The notes under the pieces are model-generated. The model was given only the letters and a program-made list of their open reading frames with translations, was not told the DNA's origin and did no database searches. Shown here one piece after another: positions 1-7,144 of a DNA stretch of 12,114 bases. How positions within the stretch are numbered: the stretch's first letter is position 1; every line of letters begins with the position of its first letter. The position numbers and the translations under genes are program-made. Source of the DNA: an uncultured Oscillospiraceae bacterium (GTDB lineage: Bacteria; Bacillota; Clostridia; Oscillospirales; Oscillospiraceae); the NCBI GenBank assembly GCA_900756495.1, contig CAAEKI010000048.1, positions 1 through 12,114 on the forward strand. The letters run 5' to 3'.

Positions 1-1842
1 CTGGAGGCTGAGGGCTATCGGACGGCCATTCTTGCCCAGCCGGACTGGAGAAAGTCATCTTCCTTTACAAGCCTTGGACGGCCGCGCCTGGGCGTATTTC
101 TCTCCAGCGGCAATATCGATTCCATGGTGGCGCACTATACTGTGGCTAAAAAGCGCCGTCATGACGATGCCTACTCTCCCGGGAACAGGGCAGGCCTGCG
201 GCCGGACCGGGCGGTGATTGTATACGCCAACAAGATTCGGGAGGTTTTTGGAGACATTCCGCTGATGATCGGCGGCCTGGAGGCCTCCCTCCGCCGCTTT
301 GCGCACTATGACTACTGGGAGGACAAGGTGCGCCGCTCCATCCTTTTCGACGCCCAGGCAGATCTGCTTGTCTATGGCATGGGAGAGACGGCCACCAGAG
401 AAATCGCCGCCCGGCTGGCGTCAGGGACGCCTGTAGCGGAGATGACAGATATAAAGGGAACCTGCTTTGCAGGACGTGATCCATCAGCCTGTGTCTACCC
501 AAAGGTGGAGGTTCCCTCCTTTGAGAAGGTGGCCTCCGATCGCCGGAGCTACGCCATGGCTAACAAGGTAGAGTATGAGGAGCACGATCCGGTGCGCGGC
601 AGGGCGGTGCTCCAGCGCCATGGGGATCGGATCCTCATTGTGAATCCGCCAGCTATGCCGCTGACCTCTGCAGAGCTGGATGCCGTGGCCGAACTGCCCT
701 ATGTCCGGGAGCCTCACCCTATGTACGACAGTATGGGCGGCGTACCGGCCATTGAGGAGGTTCGCTTTTCTGTGGCTCACAACCGGGGGTGCTTTGGGGC
801 CTGTAACTTCTGTTCTCTGGCCTTTCACCAGGGGCGGATGATTACTTCTCGCAGCCATGAGAGCGTCATTCGCGAGGTAACTGCTCTGACGAGGCATCCG
901 GGCTTTAAGGGCTATATTCACGACGTAGGAGGGCCTACCGCCAATTTCCGGCGGCCCTCCTGCCAAAAGCAGCTGAAGGCGGGGCTGTGCAGAAACCGGG
1001 CCTGTCTGGCCCCGGCGCCCTGCCCCAATCTGGATGCCGACCATACGGACTATCTCATGCTTCTGCGCAAGCTCCGGAAGATTCCGGGCATCAAGAAAAT
1101 TTTTATCCGTTCTGGTATTCGGTTTGACTATATGATGCAGGACAAGAGCGGTGAATTTTTTGCAGAGCTGGTGCAGCACCACATCTCCGGACAGCTGAAG
1201 GTGGCGCCGGAGCACTGCGTTAACGGCGTGCTGGATGAGATGGGTAAACCCCATATCGAGGTCTATGAAAAATTCCGCCAAAAATATGAACGTCTCAACC
1301 GGCGCTACGGAAAGGAACAGTATCTGGTTCCCTATCTGATGTCCTCCCACCCCGGCTGTACACTGGCCGACGCGGTAAAGCTGGCCGAATGGCTGAATAA
1401 GTCCGGCCGCCAGCCTGAGCAGGTTCAGGACTTCTATCCCACGCCCGGTACGCTGTCTACCTGCATGTATTATACCGGGCTGGATCCGCGCACCATGGAG
1501 CCGGTATATGTGCCGAAGGAGCCCCATGAGAAGGCGATGCAGCGCGCCCTGATGCAGTGGAAGCGCCCGGAGAAGCGTCCGCTGGTACGTGAGGCCCTGC
1601 GTCTGACCCATCGGGAGGATCTCATCGGCTATGGCAGGGAGTGCCTGCTGCGGCCGGAGCGGAGCGGAGCATCCGGCCAGCGGGGAACTGCCGTACCGGG
1701 CAAGAGCGGCGGAAAAACCGCCTGGCCCTCTGCCGGCGGGAAACGGAGCGAAAAGCAGTCTGCAAAGAAGCAGACGGTCCGCAGGGCTGGCTGGGCGGTT
1801 GCAAAGCCCAAGAAAAATACAAAACCCAGGAAAAAACGATAG
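1..1842 (+). CDS. YgiQ family radical SAM protein (5' end missing)
   Basis: The reading frame is open from base 1, so the start lies upstream of the window. Family members usually have about 45 more residues at the N-terminus, including the cobalamin-binding-like first strand. The radical SAM signature CxxxCxxC (CFGACNFC) is at bases 790-813 and would bind the 4Fe-4S cluster and S-adenosylmethionine. A second Cys group follows at about bases 961-1025 (SCQK, GLCRNRAC, PCPNLD), and conserved stretches such as RSGIRFDY and KVAPEH are present. Family membership is clear, but the reaction and substrate of YgiQ proteins are not established. The last 60 or so residues form a Lys/Arg/Gly-rich low-complexity basic tail, which may bind nucleic acid (inference). 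A DUF3795 gene follows 11 bases downstream, so the two are probably cotranscribed. Confidence 0.95.
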   Translation: MEAEGYRTAILAQPDWRKSSSFTSLGRPRLGVFLSSGNIDSMVAHYTVAKKRRHDDAYSPGNRAGLRPDRAVIVYANKIREVFGDIPLMIGGLEASLRRFAHYDYWEDKVRRSILFDAQADLLVYGMGETATREIAARLASGTPVAEMTDIKGTCFAGRDPSACVYPKVEVPSFEKVASDRRSYAMANKVEYEEHDPVRGRAVLQRHGDRILIVNPPAMPLTSAELDAVAELPYVREPHPMYDSMGGVPAIEEVRFSVAHNRGCFGACNFCSLAFHQGRMITSRSHESVIREVTALTRHPGFKGYIHDVGGPTANFRRPSCQKQLKAGLCRNRACLAPAPCPNLDADHTDYLMLLRKLRKIPGIKKIFIRSGIRFDYMMQDKSGEFFAELVQHHISGQLKVAPEHCVNGVLDEMGKPHIEVYEKFRQKYERLNRRYGKEQYLVPYLMSSHPGCTLADAVKLAEWLNKSGRQPEQVQDFYPTPGTLSTCMYYTGLDPRTMEPVYVPKEPHEKAMQRALMQWKRPEKRPLVREALRLTHREDLIGYGRECLLRPERSGASGQRGTAVPGKSGGKTAWPSAGGKRSEKQSAKKQTVRRAGWAVAKPKKNTKPRKKR

Positions 1843-1853
1843 GAAGTGTTGGC

Positions 1854-2129
1854 ATGGAACGCTGCGGTGTCATTTGCGCAGAGTGTGAGTACCATCCGGA
1901 ACCGTGTCCGGGCTGTGACGCTGTGGGTGGAAAGCCCTTTTGGACGGTTTTCACCGGCCAGGCGCGCTGTGGGATTTATCAGTGCTGCGCGCTGGAACAA
2001 AAGCTGCCCCACTGCGGCTCATGTCCTGAGTTGCCCTGCGTCCGCTACGGGCTGAAGAACCCGACCAAATCTGTTGAAGAGAATGTGGCAGAGCAGCAGA
2101 TAAGATTAAAGCGACTGAGAGAGAATTAG
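1854..2129 (+). CDS. DUF3795 domain protein, small and cysteine-rich
   Basis: This is a 91-residue protein starting MERCGVICAEC. The ATG at 1854 was chosen over longer in-frame versions because AGGAAG (1841-1846) lies 7 bases upstream and the domain begins at residue 1. Eleven cysteines are visible (residues 4, 8, 11, 18, 21, 39, 44, 45, 54, 57, 62), in the C-G-x-x-C-x-x-C, CxGC and HCGxCPExPC pattern typical of DUF3795. They suggest metal or Fe-S binding. The GKPFW motif common in the family is at residues 26-30. No biochemical function is established. It lies 11 bases after the radical SAM gene and before a strong terminator, so it is the last gene of that operon. A role linked to the Fe-S radical enzyme is inference only. 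Confidence 0.85.
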   Translation: MERCGVICAECEYHPEPCPGCDAVGGKPFWTVFTGQARCGIYQCCALEQKLPHCGSCPELPCVRYGLKNPTKSVEENVAEQQIRLKRLREN

Positions 2130-2135
2130 GAAGAA

Positions 2136-2180
2136 AGGGTACACCGTAAATGCAGTGTTTACGGCGTACCCTTTTTATTT
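2136..2180 (+). terminator. Rho-independent terminator after DUF3795
   Basis: A 15-bp stem (2136-2150 with 2158-2172; one A/C mismatch) has a 7-base loop TGCAGTG and is followed by TTTTATTTT. It sits 6 bases after the DUF3795 stop codon. On the other strand the hairpin is followed by TTTCTT, so it may also stop transcription arriving from vanT, which has no closer hairpin. Confidence 0.9.
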
Positions 2181-2253
2181 TGATGAATGTAACCATCGTG
2201 TCCTTCACTCGTCTAATGTTCGGAAGGAAAGGGGGAGGGAGAAGCGCAGCGAC

Positions 2254-2460
2254 GTGCTGGAAGAACTCTTTTATGATCACTACCGCCCAGCGCTGCTCTA
2301 TCCCCTTTCCCTCTGCCGCAACTTGGCCAATGCGGAGGACATCGTCAGCCAGGCATTTGAAACGGCTTTGATGGCGCCGGAGGGGAGTATCCAGTCTGGC
2401 TGCTGACGGGGTGCCGCAATCTTTGGCTGGACCAAGTACGCCCGCCCGGCTCTGCCGGTC
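2254..2460 (+). pseudogene. ECF-type RNA polymerase sigma factor, truncated and frameshifted remnant
   Basis: From a GTG at 2254 (GGGAGGGA at 2233-2240 is a distant ribosome binding site) the frame encodes sigma region 2: ELFYDHYRPALLYPLSLC, then NAEDIVSQAFETAL. This matches the N-terminal region 2.1-2.2 pattern of ECF sigma factors. The frame stops at TGA 2404-2406. The expected continuation EYPVWLLTGCRNLWLDQVR, a typical end of region 2 (CRNLWLDxxR), is in the frame one base earlier from about 2382. Restoring one G to the GGGG run at 2382-2385 joins the two frames as PEGEYPVW. Region 4 is absent: the sequence runs directly into the 3' end of vanT on the other strand (stop at 2459). This is therefore a remnant with both a frameshift and a 3' deletion. 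A sequencing error could explain the frameshift but not the lost region 4. Confidence 0.75.
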
Positions 2461-4573
2461 ATTCTGTATTTACAATTCGATCCAGCCGGGGGCCGAGGCG
2501 GGAGAGAATTTCGTTGGTAATGGTGCCGCAGGCGGCTGCCAGCTCTCCGGCAGGGATTCGCTCCTCGCCGTCGGCGCCGATGAGGGTGGCGGTATCGCCG
2601 GCCTCCACACCCGGAATATCGGTTACATCCGCCAGAAGCTGATCCATACAGATCAGTCCGGCGATGGGGGCGGACTGGCCGTGGAGCAGAACGCGGCCCT
2701 TGCCGCAGGACAGTGCGCGGGGCAGGCCATCGGCATAGCCGATGGTCAATACCGCGAGGCGGGAGGGCCGCCGGGCTGCAAAGGCCCCGCCGTATCCCGC
2801 AGTCTCTCCAATGGCCAGAGTGCGGACCTCGGCCACTTTGGCGTGGAGGGAGAGCACAGGGCGCAGTTCTGGAAGAACACGGGGGCGGTCGCCAGAGCGG
2901 CTGAGCACTCCATAGAGGACAATCCCTGCCCGCGCCCAGCGGCAGGGGAGTTCTCCGTAATTCAGAAGGCCGTAGCTGCTCTGGATGTGGAGGGCTCCGG
3001 TACGGTAACCCGCTGCCTGGAGGGCCTCTGTCCCCTTATAAAAACGGCTTATCTGCTCCTGCGTGCACGCTATATCCTCTGACTGCGGGGAATCTGAGTG
3101 GGAGAGATGGGTATAGAGTCCCGTTACACGCAGATTTTGGCAGGAAAAGACTTCCTCCAGCTCATCCAGACTATTCCATGAGATGCCCAGACGGTGCATT
3201 CCGGTGTCCAGCTTGATATGGACTTTGAGCCGCCGGCCTACTTGGTCCAGCGCACGGGCATGCTCCAAACTCACCACAGTTTGTGTCAGCCGGTAGCGGG
3301 AGAGAAGGCGGACGGAGTCCGGACCAGCCCAGCCCAATACTAAAATCTCCCCTTTGACGCCGCCCCTGCGCAGGCGTACTCCCTCTTCTGGAGTTGCAAC
3401 GGCAAAGGCGTTCACGCCCTCTGCAGCGCAAAGCCTGGCGATTTCCAGATCGCCGTGTCCATAGGCGTTGGCTTTGACGACAGCCATGAGCTCCTCTCCA
3501 CTGGAGAACTGGCGGCGCAGCACGGCAATGTTGTGCCTCAAGGCTGCGGCGTCCAGCTCGATCCAGGCGCGGTTGGGAAAAAAGTGAGGCGTTTTTTTCA
3601 CAGAGAGTACAAAGGGAAGGGCTACGACTGCCGACGCCGCACAGACGGCCAGATAGTGTGTCGGGCTGCACGATACGAGCAGGTCGGTAAGGCCCAGAAG
3701 CTTGGCGGCTCCACGAATTCCCACAATGCAGAGTGGGTGAATGATATACACTGCCGTTGACAGCAGACGGAGCCGGGGATAGCCGGGGCGCTTCCCTCTC
3801 AGGAGCGCGCCAGCCAGGAACCACAGGCAGAAGGGAAGGGCAAGATACATGGTGTCAAAGCGTGCAAGGGAGAAATGCTTGACAGTAATTCCCTCGCCCA
3901 ATAGGGTGGCCAGTGCAAAGAAGAAGCCACCTGCATACCATGCGGCCGGTCTGCGGTGCACTGGCGGCTCGGCCATCAGGGCGCCCAGCAGCAGAAATAA
4001 GGGAGCGAAGAAGATGCCGTTTCTGGTCTGATCGAAGAAGGTAAACAGAACCCTGTAGAAATTGGCAAAGGGAGTGGCGGCAATAAGGCCGAAATAGCTG
4101 TCCCCCAAGAGCCCCAGTACATAGAGCGGGATGCAGACCGCCAGTGCGGGCCTGGGCCCCCTCCGGTATAGGACGGCTGTAATGCAGGCGCCCAGCATGA
4201 CGGCTGGGAAATACCACAGATGATAGAAGGTGCCGTCAAAGACAATATCCCGCAGGAAGGGAATTATGCCGTCCAGGGAGCCGTTGTAAATCCGCAGGGG
4301 GAGATAGAGCAGTGTGGAAAAGGCATATAGTAGAGCACATTTTTTTAAAAAGGGAAGCAGGGCGGCGTATCCGCGCGCACGAACCTTCGGCATCAAAAAA
4401 AGGCCGGTGACGGTAAAAAAGAAGGGGACGGCCAACCGGGCAAAAATATCGGTGATGAGATAATTGATTTCGGCATCCACGGAGAGAAGAGGACCGGTGT
4501 GAATAGCCACAACCAGCAGGGCGGCCGCGACTCGGAAGAGGTCCAGCCCCCCGCAGCCTCTTCTCTGTGTCAT
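2459..4573 (-). CDS. vanT: VanT-type membrane serine/alanine racemase (acyltransferase-3 + alanine racemase domains)
   Basis: The protein has 704 residues, close to VanT of the vanG cluster (712). Residues ~1-340 form a hydrophobic acyltransferase-3-like membrane domain (from LDLFRVAAALLVVAIHTG), the part thought to take up or handle L-serine. Residues ~352-704 are a fold type III alanine racemase: the PLP lysine is K367 in VVKANAYGHG, the catalytic tyrosine is in AGYGGAF, and IGYADGLPR is present. At the position of alanine-racemase Tyr354 the protein has Asn687 (in TITNEIL), the residue associated with serine use in VanT. It would supply D-Ser for the ligase encoded upstream. The ATG at 4573 was chosen because it overlaps the vanXY stop as ATGA and has GGAGGG 7 bases upstream (4581-4586). 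A longer in-frame upstream start would lie wholly inside vanXY. A plain alanine racemase is the alternative, but the membrane domain and neighbours argue against it. Confidence 0.92.
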   Translation of the reverse strand: MTQRRGCGGLDLFRVAAALLVVAIHTGPLLSVDAEINYLITDIFARLAVPFFFTVTGLFLMPKVRARGYAALLPFLKKCALLYAFSTLLYLPLRIYNGSLDGIIPFLRDIVFDGTFYHLWYFPAVMLGACITAVLYRRGPRPALAVCIPLYVLGLLGDSYFGLIAATPFANFYRVLFTFFDQTRNGIFFAPLFLLLGALMAEPPVHRRPAAWYAGGFFFALATLLGEGITVKHFSLARFDTMYLALPFCLWFLAGALLRGKRPGYPRLRLLSTAVYIIHPLCIVGIRGAAKLLGLTDLLVSCSPTHYLAVCAASAVVALPFVLSVKKTPHFFPNRAWIELDAAALRHNIAVLRRQFSSGEELMAVVKANAYGHGDLEIARLCAAEGVNAFAVATPEEGVRLRRGGVKGEILVLGWAGPDSVRLLSRYRLTQTVVSLEHARALDQVGRRLKVHIKLDTGMHRLGISWNSLDELEEVFSCQNLRVTGLYTHLSHSDSPQSEDIACTQEQISRFYKGTEALQAAGYRTGALHIQSSYGLLNYGELPCRWARAGIVLYGVLSRSGDRPRVLPELRPVLSLHAKVAEVRTLAIGETAGYGGAFAARRPSRLAVLTIGYADGLPRALSCGKGRVLLHGQSAPIAGLICMDQLLADVTDIPGVEAGDTATLIGADGEERIPAGELAAACGTITNEILSRLGPRLDRIVNTE

Positions 4574-5313
4574 CCTGCGTCCCTCCAGATCGTGACCACC
4601 GCTCCGTCTACATTGTTGCCGGAGCACTGGAGCGGAAGTCCGGCGGGAAAACGGTCCTCCAGGCCGGGCAGCCGCGCTGCAGGGACATGGCAGAGCTCGA
4701 AAGCCCGTCCGGCGGACTGATACCACAGGTGGCTGCCCTCTTCCGGAAAGCCGCGCAGCCAATCCGTATACTCCTCCAGCGTCATATCCCGATCCGTCAT
4801 GATTTTGGCGTGAGGCCAGCCCACATAGCGGAAGTGCCAGGGCTCCCAGCCGATGCCTGTGACAGCTTCCTTTCCCTTGGGATAGCGGAGAATAAAGCCA
4901 TAGTCAGCACACCGGAGGCGGAATAATCTGCAGATCCCTGTATCCGGGAATTCCGGACAGAGAAAATCAATATCAGGCCGGTTCTCTCCCAGGTCGACAG
5001 CCAGGCCGGTCTGGTGTTCGCTGCACCCTGGAGGGGCGACATAGGTCTCGGTAAACGTCTGGCCATGCTCCAGCAGCGCGTCGTCCCAAAGCGCCTTTTG
5101 CTCGTCCCGTGAGCGGTAGCCGCTGACCGGGACGAGGGCACCTTCGCCGTGGACTGCCTTGAAGAGCTGCTCCAGCATCACAGCCGCCCTGGCATTTAGG
5201 CGCACTCCGCTGCGGAGTGAAACGAGCTCCTCTGACTTTGGCTCGGCGAAGAGGGGATGCTCCCGGTTGACCAGCACAAGAGGGCCACTGGAGAGGAGAT
5301 TTGTGCCGCTCAT
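4570..5313 (-). CDS. vanXY: VanXY-type D,D-dipeptidase/carboxypeptidase (peptidase M15)
   Basis: This 247-residue cytoplasmic-type protein has no signal peptide. The M15B zinc site is complete: SEHQTGLAVD gives ligands His100 and Asp107, and EPWH gives the catalytic Glu157 and ligand His160. GYRS (65-68) supplies the substrate-binding Arg67. Enzymes of this type hydrolyse D-Ala-D-Ala and/or trim the last D-Ala from UDP-muramyl-pentapeptide, so that only D-Ala-D-Ser precursors remain. Absence of a signal peptide separates it from membrane VanY. Residues ~182-247 form an extension beyond the catalytic core, ending with a conserved-looking SGNNVDG segment near the C-terminus. The start at 5313 overlaps the vanG stop (ATGA) and the stop overlaps the vanT start (ATGA), so the three genes are translationally coupled. 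Which of the two activities dominates cannot be read from sequence. Confidence 0.92.
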   Translation of the reverse strand: MSGTNLLSSGPLVLVNREHPLFAEPKSEELVSLRSGVRLNARAAVMLEQLFKAVHGEGALVPVSGYRSRDEQKALWDDALLEHGQTFTETYVAPPGCSEHQTGLAVDLGENRPDIDFLCPEFPDTGICRLFRLRCADYGFILRYPKGKEAVTGIGWEPWHFRYVGWPHAKIMTDRDMTLEEYTDWLRGFPEEGSHLWYQSAGRAFELCHVPAARLPGLEDRFPAGLPLQCSGNNVDGAVVTIWRDAG

Positions 5314-6362
5314 GCGCCCACCGCCTGTCCTATCAGCCTGTCAAGCAGCGGGGCAAAGTCCAGACCGATGCCTTTCATCATACCTGGATAGCGGCTGTGG
5401 CTGGTGAAGCCGGGGATGGGATTGACTTCATTGAAGATGATCCGTCCTTCCGGTGTGAGGAAGAGATCCACCCGGGCGAATCCGGAGCACTCCAGAGCCC
5501 GGTAAATCCGCCACGCAGCCGACTGGATCTCATGCTCCTTCTCCGGAGGGATACGGGCAGGCATATGAATTTTGGAGGTAATCAGGTTGTATTTTTCCGT
5601 ATAATCGAAGAAATTACCTGAGAGCTCAATTTCATCCACCCGGCCCAGGGTAAGGCTGTCGGTCCCCAGAACGGCACAGCCCACCTCAAATCCTGGAATC
5701 TCCTCCTCTATTACTACTTTTCCGTCGTGCTCCAGAGCGGTTTGGACGGCCTCTTCCAACTGTTCCTGCCGCTCTGCCCTGGTGATACCGAAGGAGGAGC
5801 CCGCGCGGGCAGGCTTGATGAAGAGGGGATAGCTCAACGCGGCGGTTCGGAGGGGAAGGAGAGAGAAGTCCTCTCCGGATCGAAACACAGCTGATGGAGG
5901 TACAGGAATCCCCGCGGCGGCTGCAAGCTGGTGGGCAACATCCTTGTCCATGCAGAGGGCGGAAGAGAGTGTGCCGCATCCCACGATAGGGATCCCCGCC
6001 AGCTCCAGCAGGCCCTGGACGGTTCCATCCTCTCCGTTCTTACCGTGAAGCACTGGAAACGCAGCGTCCAGACGGACCGTGGAGAGCCCGGCAGGCGCGA
6101 TAATCAGCAGACCGTGGAGTCCGCGGTCAGGAGAGATAACCGCCGGAGTACAGTAGTGACCGTTCATATGCCAGGTGTCATCCAGCAGAGCTTCCAGAGG
6201 ACCGCTGTAGAGAAGCCAGCGCCCATCCCGGGTAATGCCCAGCGGGACAGGTTCATATTTCTCCCGATTCAGATGTGTAAGCACTGCGTGGGCCGACTGA
6301 AGAGAAACTGCATATTCAGTGGAACAGCCGCCAAAGAGGACGGCCAAAGTTATTTTTTTCAT
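5310..6362 (-). CDS. vanG: VanG-type D-alanine--D-serine ligase
   Basis: This 350-residue ATP-grasp ligase is almost the length of VanG (349). It should join D-Ala to D-Ser (ATP-dependent) to form the altered end of peptidoglycan precursors, which lowers vancomycin affinity. Visible motifs are GGCSTEYAVS (11-20), FPVLHGKNGEDGT (102-114), the ATP-grasp segment YPLFIKPARAGSSFG (178-192), the omega-loop EKY (256-258) and NEVNPIPGFTSHSRYP (311-326). From memory these follow VanG of Enterococcus faecalis closely. EKY marks the D-Ser/D-Ala group rather than the D-Lac group (VanA/B/D). The start at 6362 was chosen because GGAGG (6374-6370) lies 7 bases upstream; ATGs at 6365 and 6377 are alternatives, and 6377 lies before the ribosome binding site. 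It is the first gene of the vanG-vanXY-vanT operon. No vanR/vanS is nearby, and no convincing promoter was found in 6363-6527. A housekeeping Ddl is the alternative, but vanXY and vanT beside it make that unlikely. Confidence 0.92.
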   Translation of the reverse strand: MKKITLAVLFGGCSTEYAVSLQSAHAVLTHLNREKYEPVPLGITRDGRWLLYSGPLEALLDDTWHMNGHYCTPAVISPDRGLHGLLIIAPAGLSTVRLDAAFPVLHGKNGEDGTVQGLLELAGIPIVGCGTLSSALCMDKDVAHQLAAAAGIPVPPSAVFRSGEDFSLLPLRTAALSYPLFIKPARAGSSFGITRAERQEQLEEAVQTALEHDGKVVIEEEIPGFEVGCAVLGTDSLTLGRVDEIELSGNFFDYTEKYNLITSKIHMPARIPPEKEHEIQSAAWRIYRALECSGFARVDLFLTPEGRIIFNEVNPIPGFTSHSRYPGMMKGIGLDFAPLLDRLIGQAVGA

Positions 6363-6476
6363 CATAACGCCTCCCATTGCTCTATCTTAAAAAAAGTTTA
6401 GCAGGTGTTTTTGAAGAGAAAGCAGAGAAAGCCTTACAATATTCTGACAAGGGTCTTAATTCTTTTGAGACGGCAG

Positions 6477-6508
6477 AAAAGGCACATTCCGATCGGAATG
6501 TGCCTTTT
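6477..6508 (-). terminator. Perfect palindromic terminator after the lipoprotein gene
   Basis: A fully symmetric inverted repeat (arms AAAAGGCACATTCC and GGAATGTGCCTTTT around GATC) lies 20 bases after the lipoprotein stop. On the minus strand the stem is followed by TTTTCTG. It separates the lipoprotein gene from the van operon downstream. Because it is symmetric it could act in both directions. Confidence 0.75.
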
Positions 6509-6527
6509 CACAGCGCTCACACTTTCG

Positions 6528-6959
6528 TTATCGAACCGCGTTTCGCACGCCATTGCCTACGTCTCTGGCCGCATTCTCAATACCGTTGGCTGCGCCGCGC
6601 ACCAAGTCGCCTGCACCCTCTGCAACACCGCGGGCAGTATCACCGATGGCATCTCCAGCCCGGCGGGCCGCGCTGCCGGCAGCGGTGCCGACATTGTTGT
6701 CCACATCTCCGCCGGGGACCGTTCCGCCGGCGCCATCGTCACCGGCAGGCGCACCGGTTTCATCGGGCAGAACATCCCCGTCCGGAGTATCCGTCAGCCC
6801 CGTTTCATCGCCAGGAGTGGCTTCAGGAGCGGTACTGGGGGTTACAGTGGCGTTTGGAGTGGGAGTAGGGGTTACGTTGGGAGCCTTGTCTTTGGAGCAG
6901 CCAACCGCTGTTAGAGATAAGGCCAGCGCCAGGCCGAGAATCGTTAAGGTTCGTTTCAT
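6528..6959 (-). CDS. Small lipoprotein with Pro/Thr linker and 11-residue repeats
   Basis: This is a 143-residue protein of unknown function. Residues 1-20 are a lipoprotein signal peptide (MKR, then a hydrophobic stretch) with a lipobox ending AVGC and the lipidated Cys21, so it should be anchored on the outer face of the membrane. Residues ~26-90 are a Pro/Thr then Asp/Gly-rich low-complexity linker. Residues 89-143 consist of five consecutive 11-residue units, each ending in Arg (NVGTAAGSAAR, RAGDAIGDTAR, GVAEGAGDLVR, GAANGIENAAR, DVGNGVRNAVR). They are rich in Ala/Gly with an apolar/charged alternation, suggesting an amphipathic helix that could lie on a membrane or surface. The start at 6959 has GGAGG 7 bases upstream. 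It is monocistronic: a terminator follows, and the upstream gene is divergent. I do not recognise a family. Confidence 0.85.
   Translation of the reverse strand: MKRTLTILGLALALSLTAVGCSKDKAPNVTPTPTPNATVTPSTAPEATPGDETGLTDTPDGDVLPDETGAPAGDDGAGGTVPGGDVDNNVGTAAGSAARRAGDAIGDTARGVAEGAGDLVRGAANGIENAARDVGNGVRNAVR
6531..6695 (-). repeat. Five tandem 33-bp units encoding 11-residue repeats
   Basis: The last 55 codons before the stop of the lipoprotein gene fall into five units of 33 bases with no spacer. They are conserved mainly at the protein level: Arg at position 11, small or apolar residues at positions 2, 3, 5, 6, 9 and 10, and Asp/Asn/Ser usually at position 8. The DNA has diverged, so this is an old repeat. 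Confidence 0.7.
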
Positions 6960-7070
6960 TCCGCATCCTCCTGTGAATCCAGTTTGCAGATTTTGATCGT
7001 AATCTCCATCCGAGGCTTATTATGCACCGGTCCTCATACCTTACGCCCGGAAAAATTTTTGAAATAGGAC

Positions 7071-7099
7071 TTGCAAAACCGAAATATTCCTGCTATATT
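7071..7099 (+). promoter_or_regulatory. perR operon promoter
   Basis: TTGCAA (7071-7076) and TATATT (7094-7099) are separated by exactly 17 bases, a good sigma-A-type promoter. The predicted start of transcription is near 7106, giving a leader of about 40 bases before the perR ATG at 7145, which has AAGGAG 7 bases upstream (7132-7137). Confidence 0.85.
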
Positions 7100-7105
7100 A
7101 AGAAC

Positions 7106-7126
7106 AGTAATGGTTACTAATTATAA
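7106..7126 (+). promoter_or_regulatory. Candidate PerR operator at the perR start site
   Basis: Just downstream of the -10, AGTAA-TGG-TTACT (7106-7118) is a short perfect dyad. It overlaps GGTTACTAATTATAA (7112-7126), which matches the Bacillus PerR box TTATAATNATTATAA at 10 of 14 defined bases, with a perfect right half ATTATAA. The position over the transcription start would suit autorepression by PerR. Assignment is inference. Confidence 0.5.
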
Positions 7127-7144
7127 AGTTGAAGGAGATGTTGT

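Noticed and set aside
1641..1853. Extended start for the DUF3795 protein inside the YgiQ gene
   Set aside because: The extra residues are an out-of-frame reading of the YgiQ tail, and AGGAAG precedes the ATG at 1854.
2411..3082. Long plus-strand open frame opposite the alanine-racemase part of vanT
   Set aside because: It is antisense to a clear enzyme with catalytic motifs, has no recognisable domain, and is expected in GC-rich DNA.
4574..4762. Longer N-terminus for VanT in the same frame
   Set aside because: It would lie wholly inside vanXY, gives a low-complexity Arg/Pro sequence, and the ATG at 4573 has a good ribosome binding site and the ATGA overlap.
6363..6527. Promoter or VanR-type operator for the van operon
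   Set aside because: TTGTCA- and TAAGAT-like hexamers are present but none pairs at acceptable spacing; no repeat resembling a regulator site was convincing. Apart from the hairpin at 6477-6508 I see nothing firm in this gap.
6960..7070. Promoter of the lipoprotein gene on the minus strand
   Set aside because: CATAAT and TATGAG could serve as -10 elements but lack a matching -35, so no call was made.
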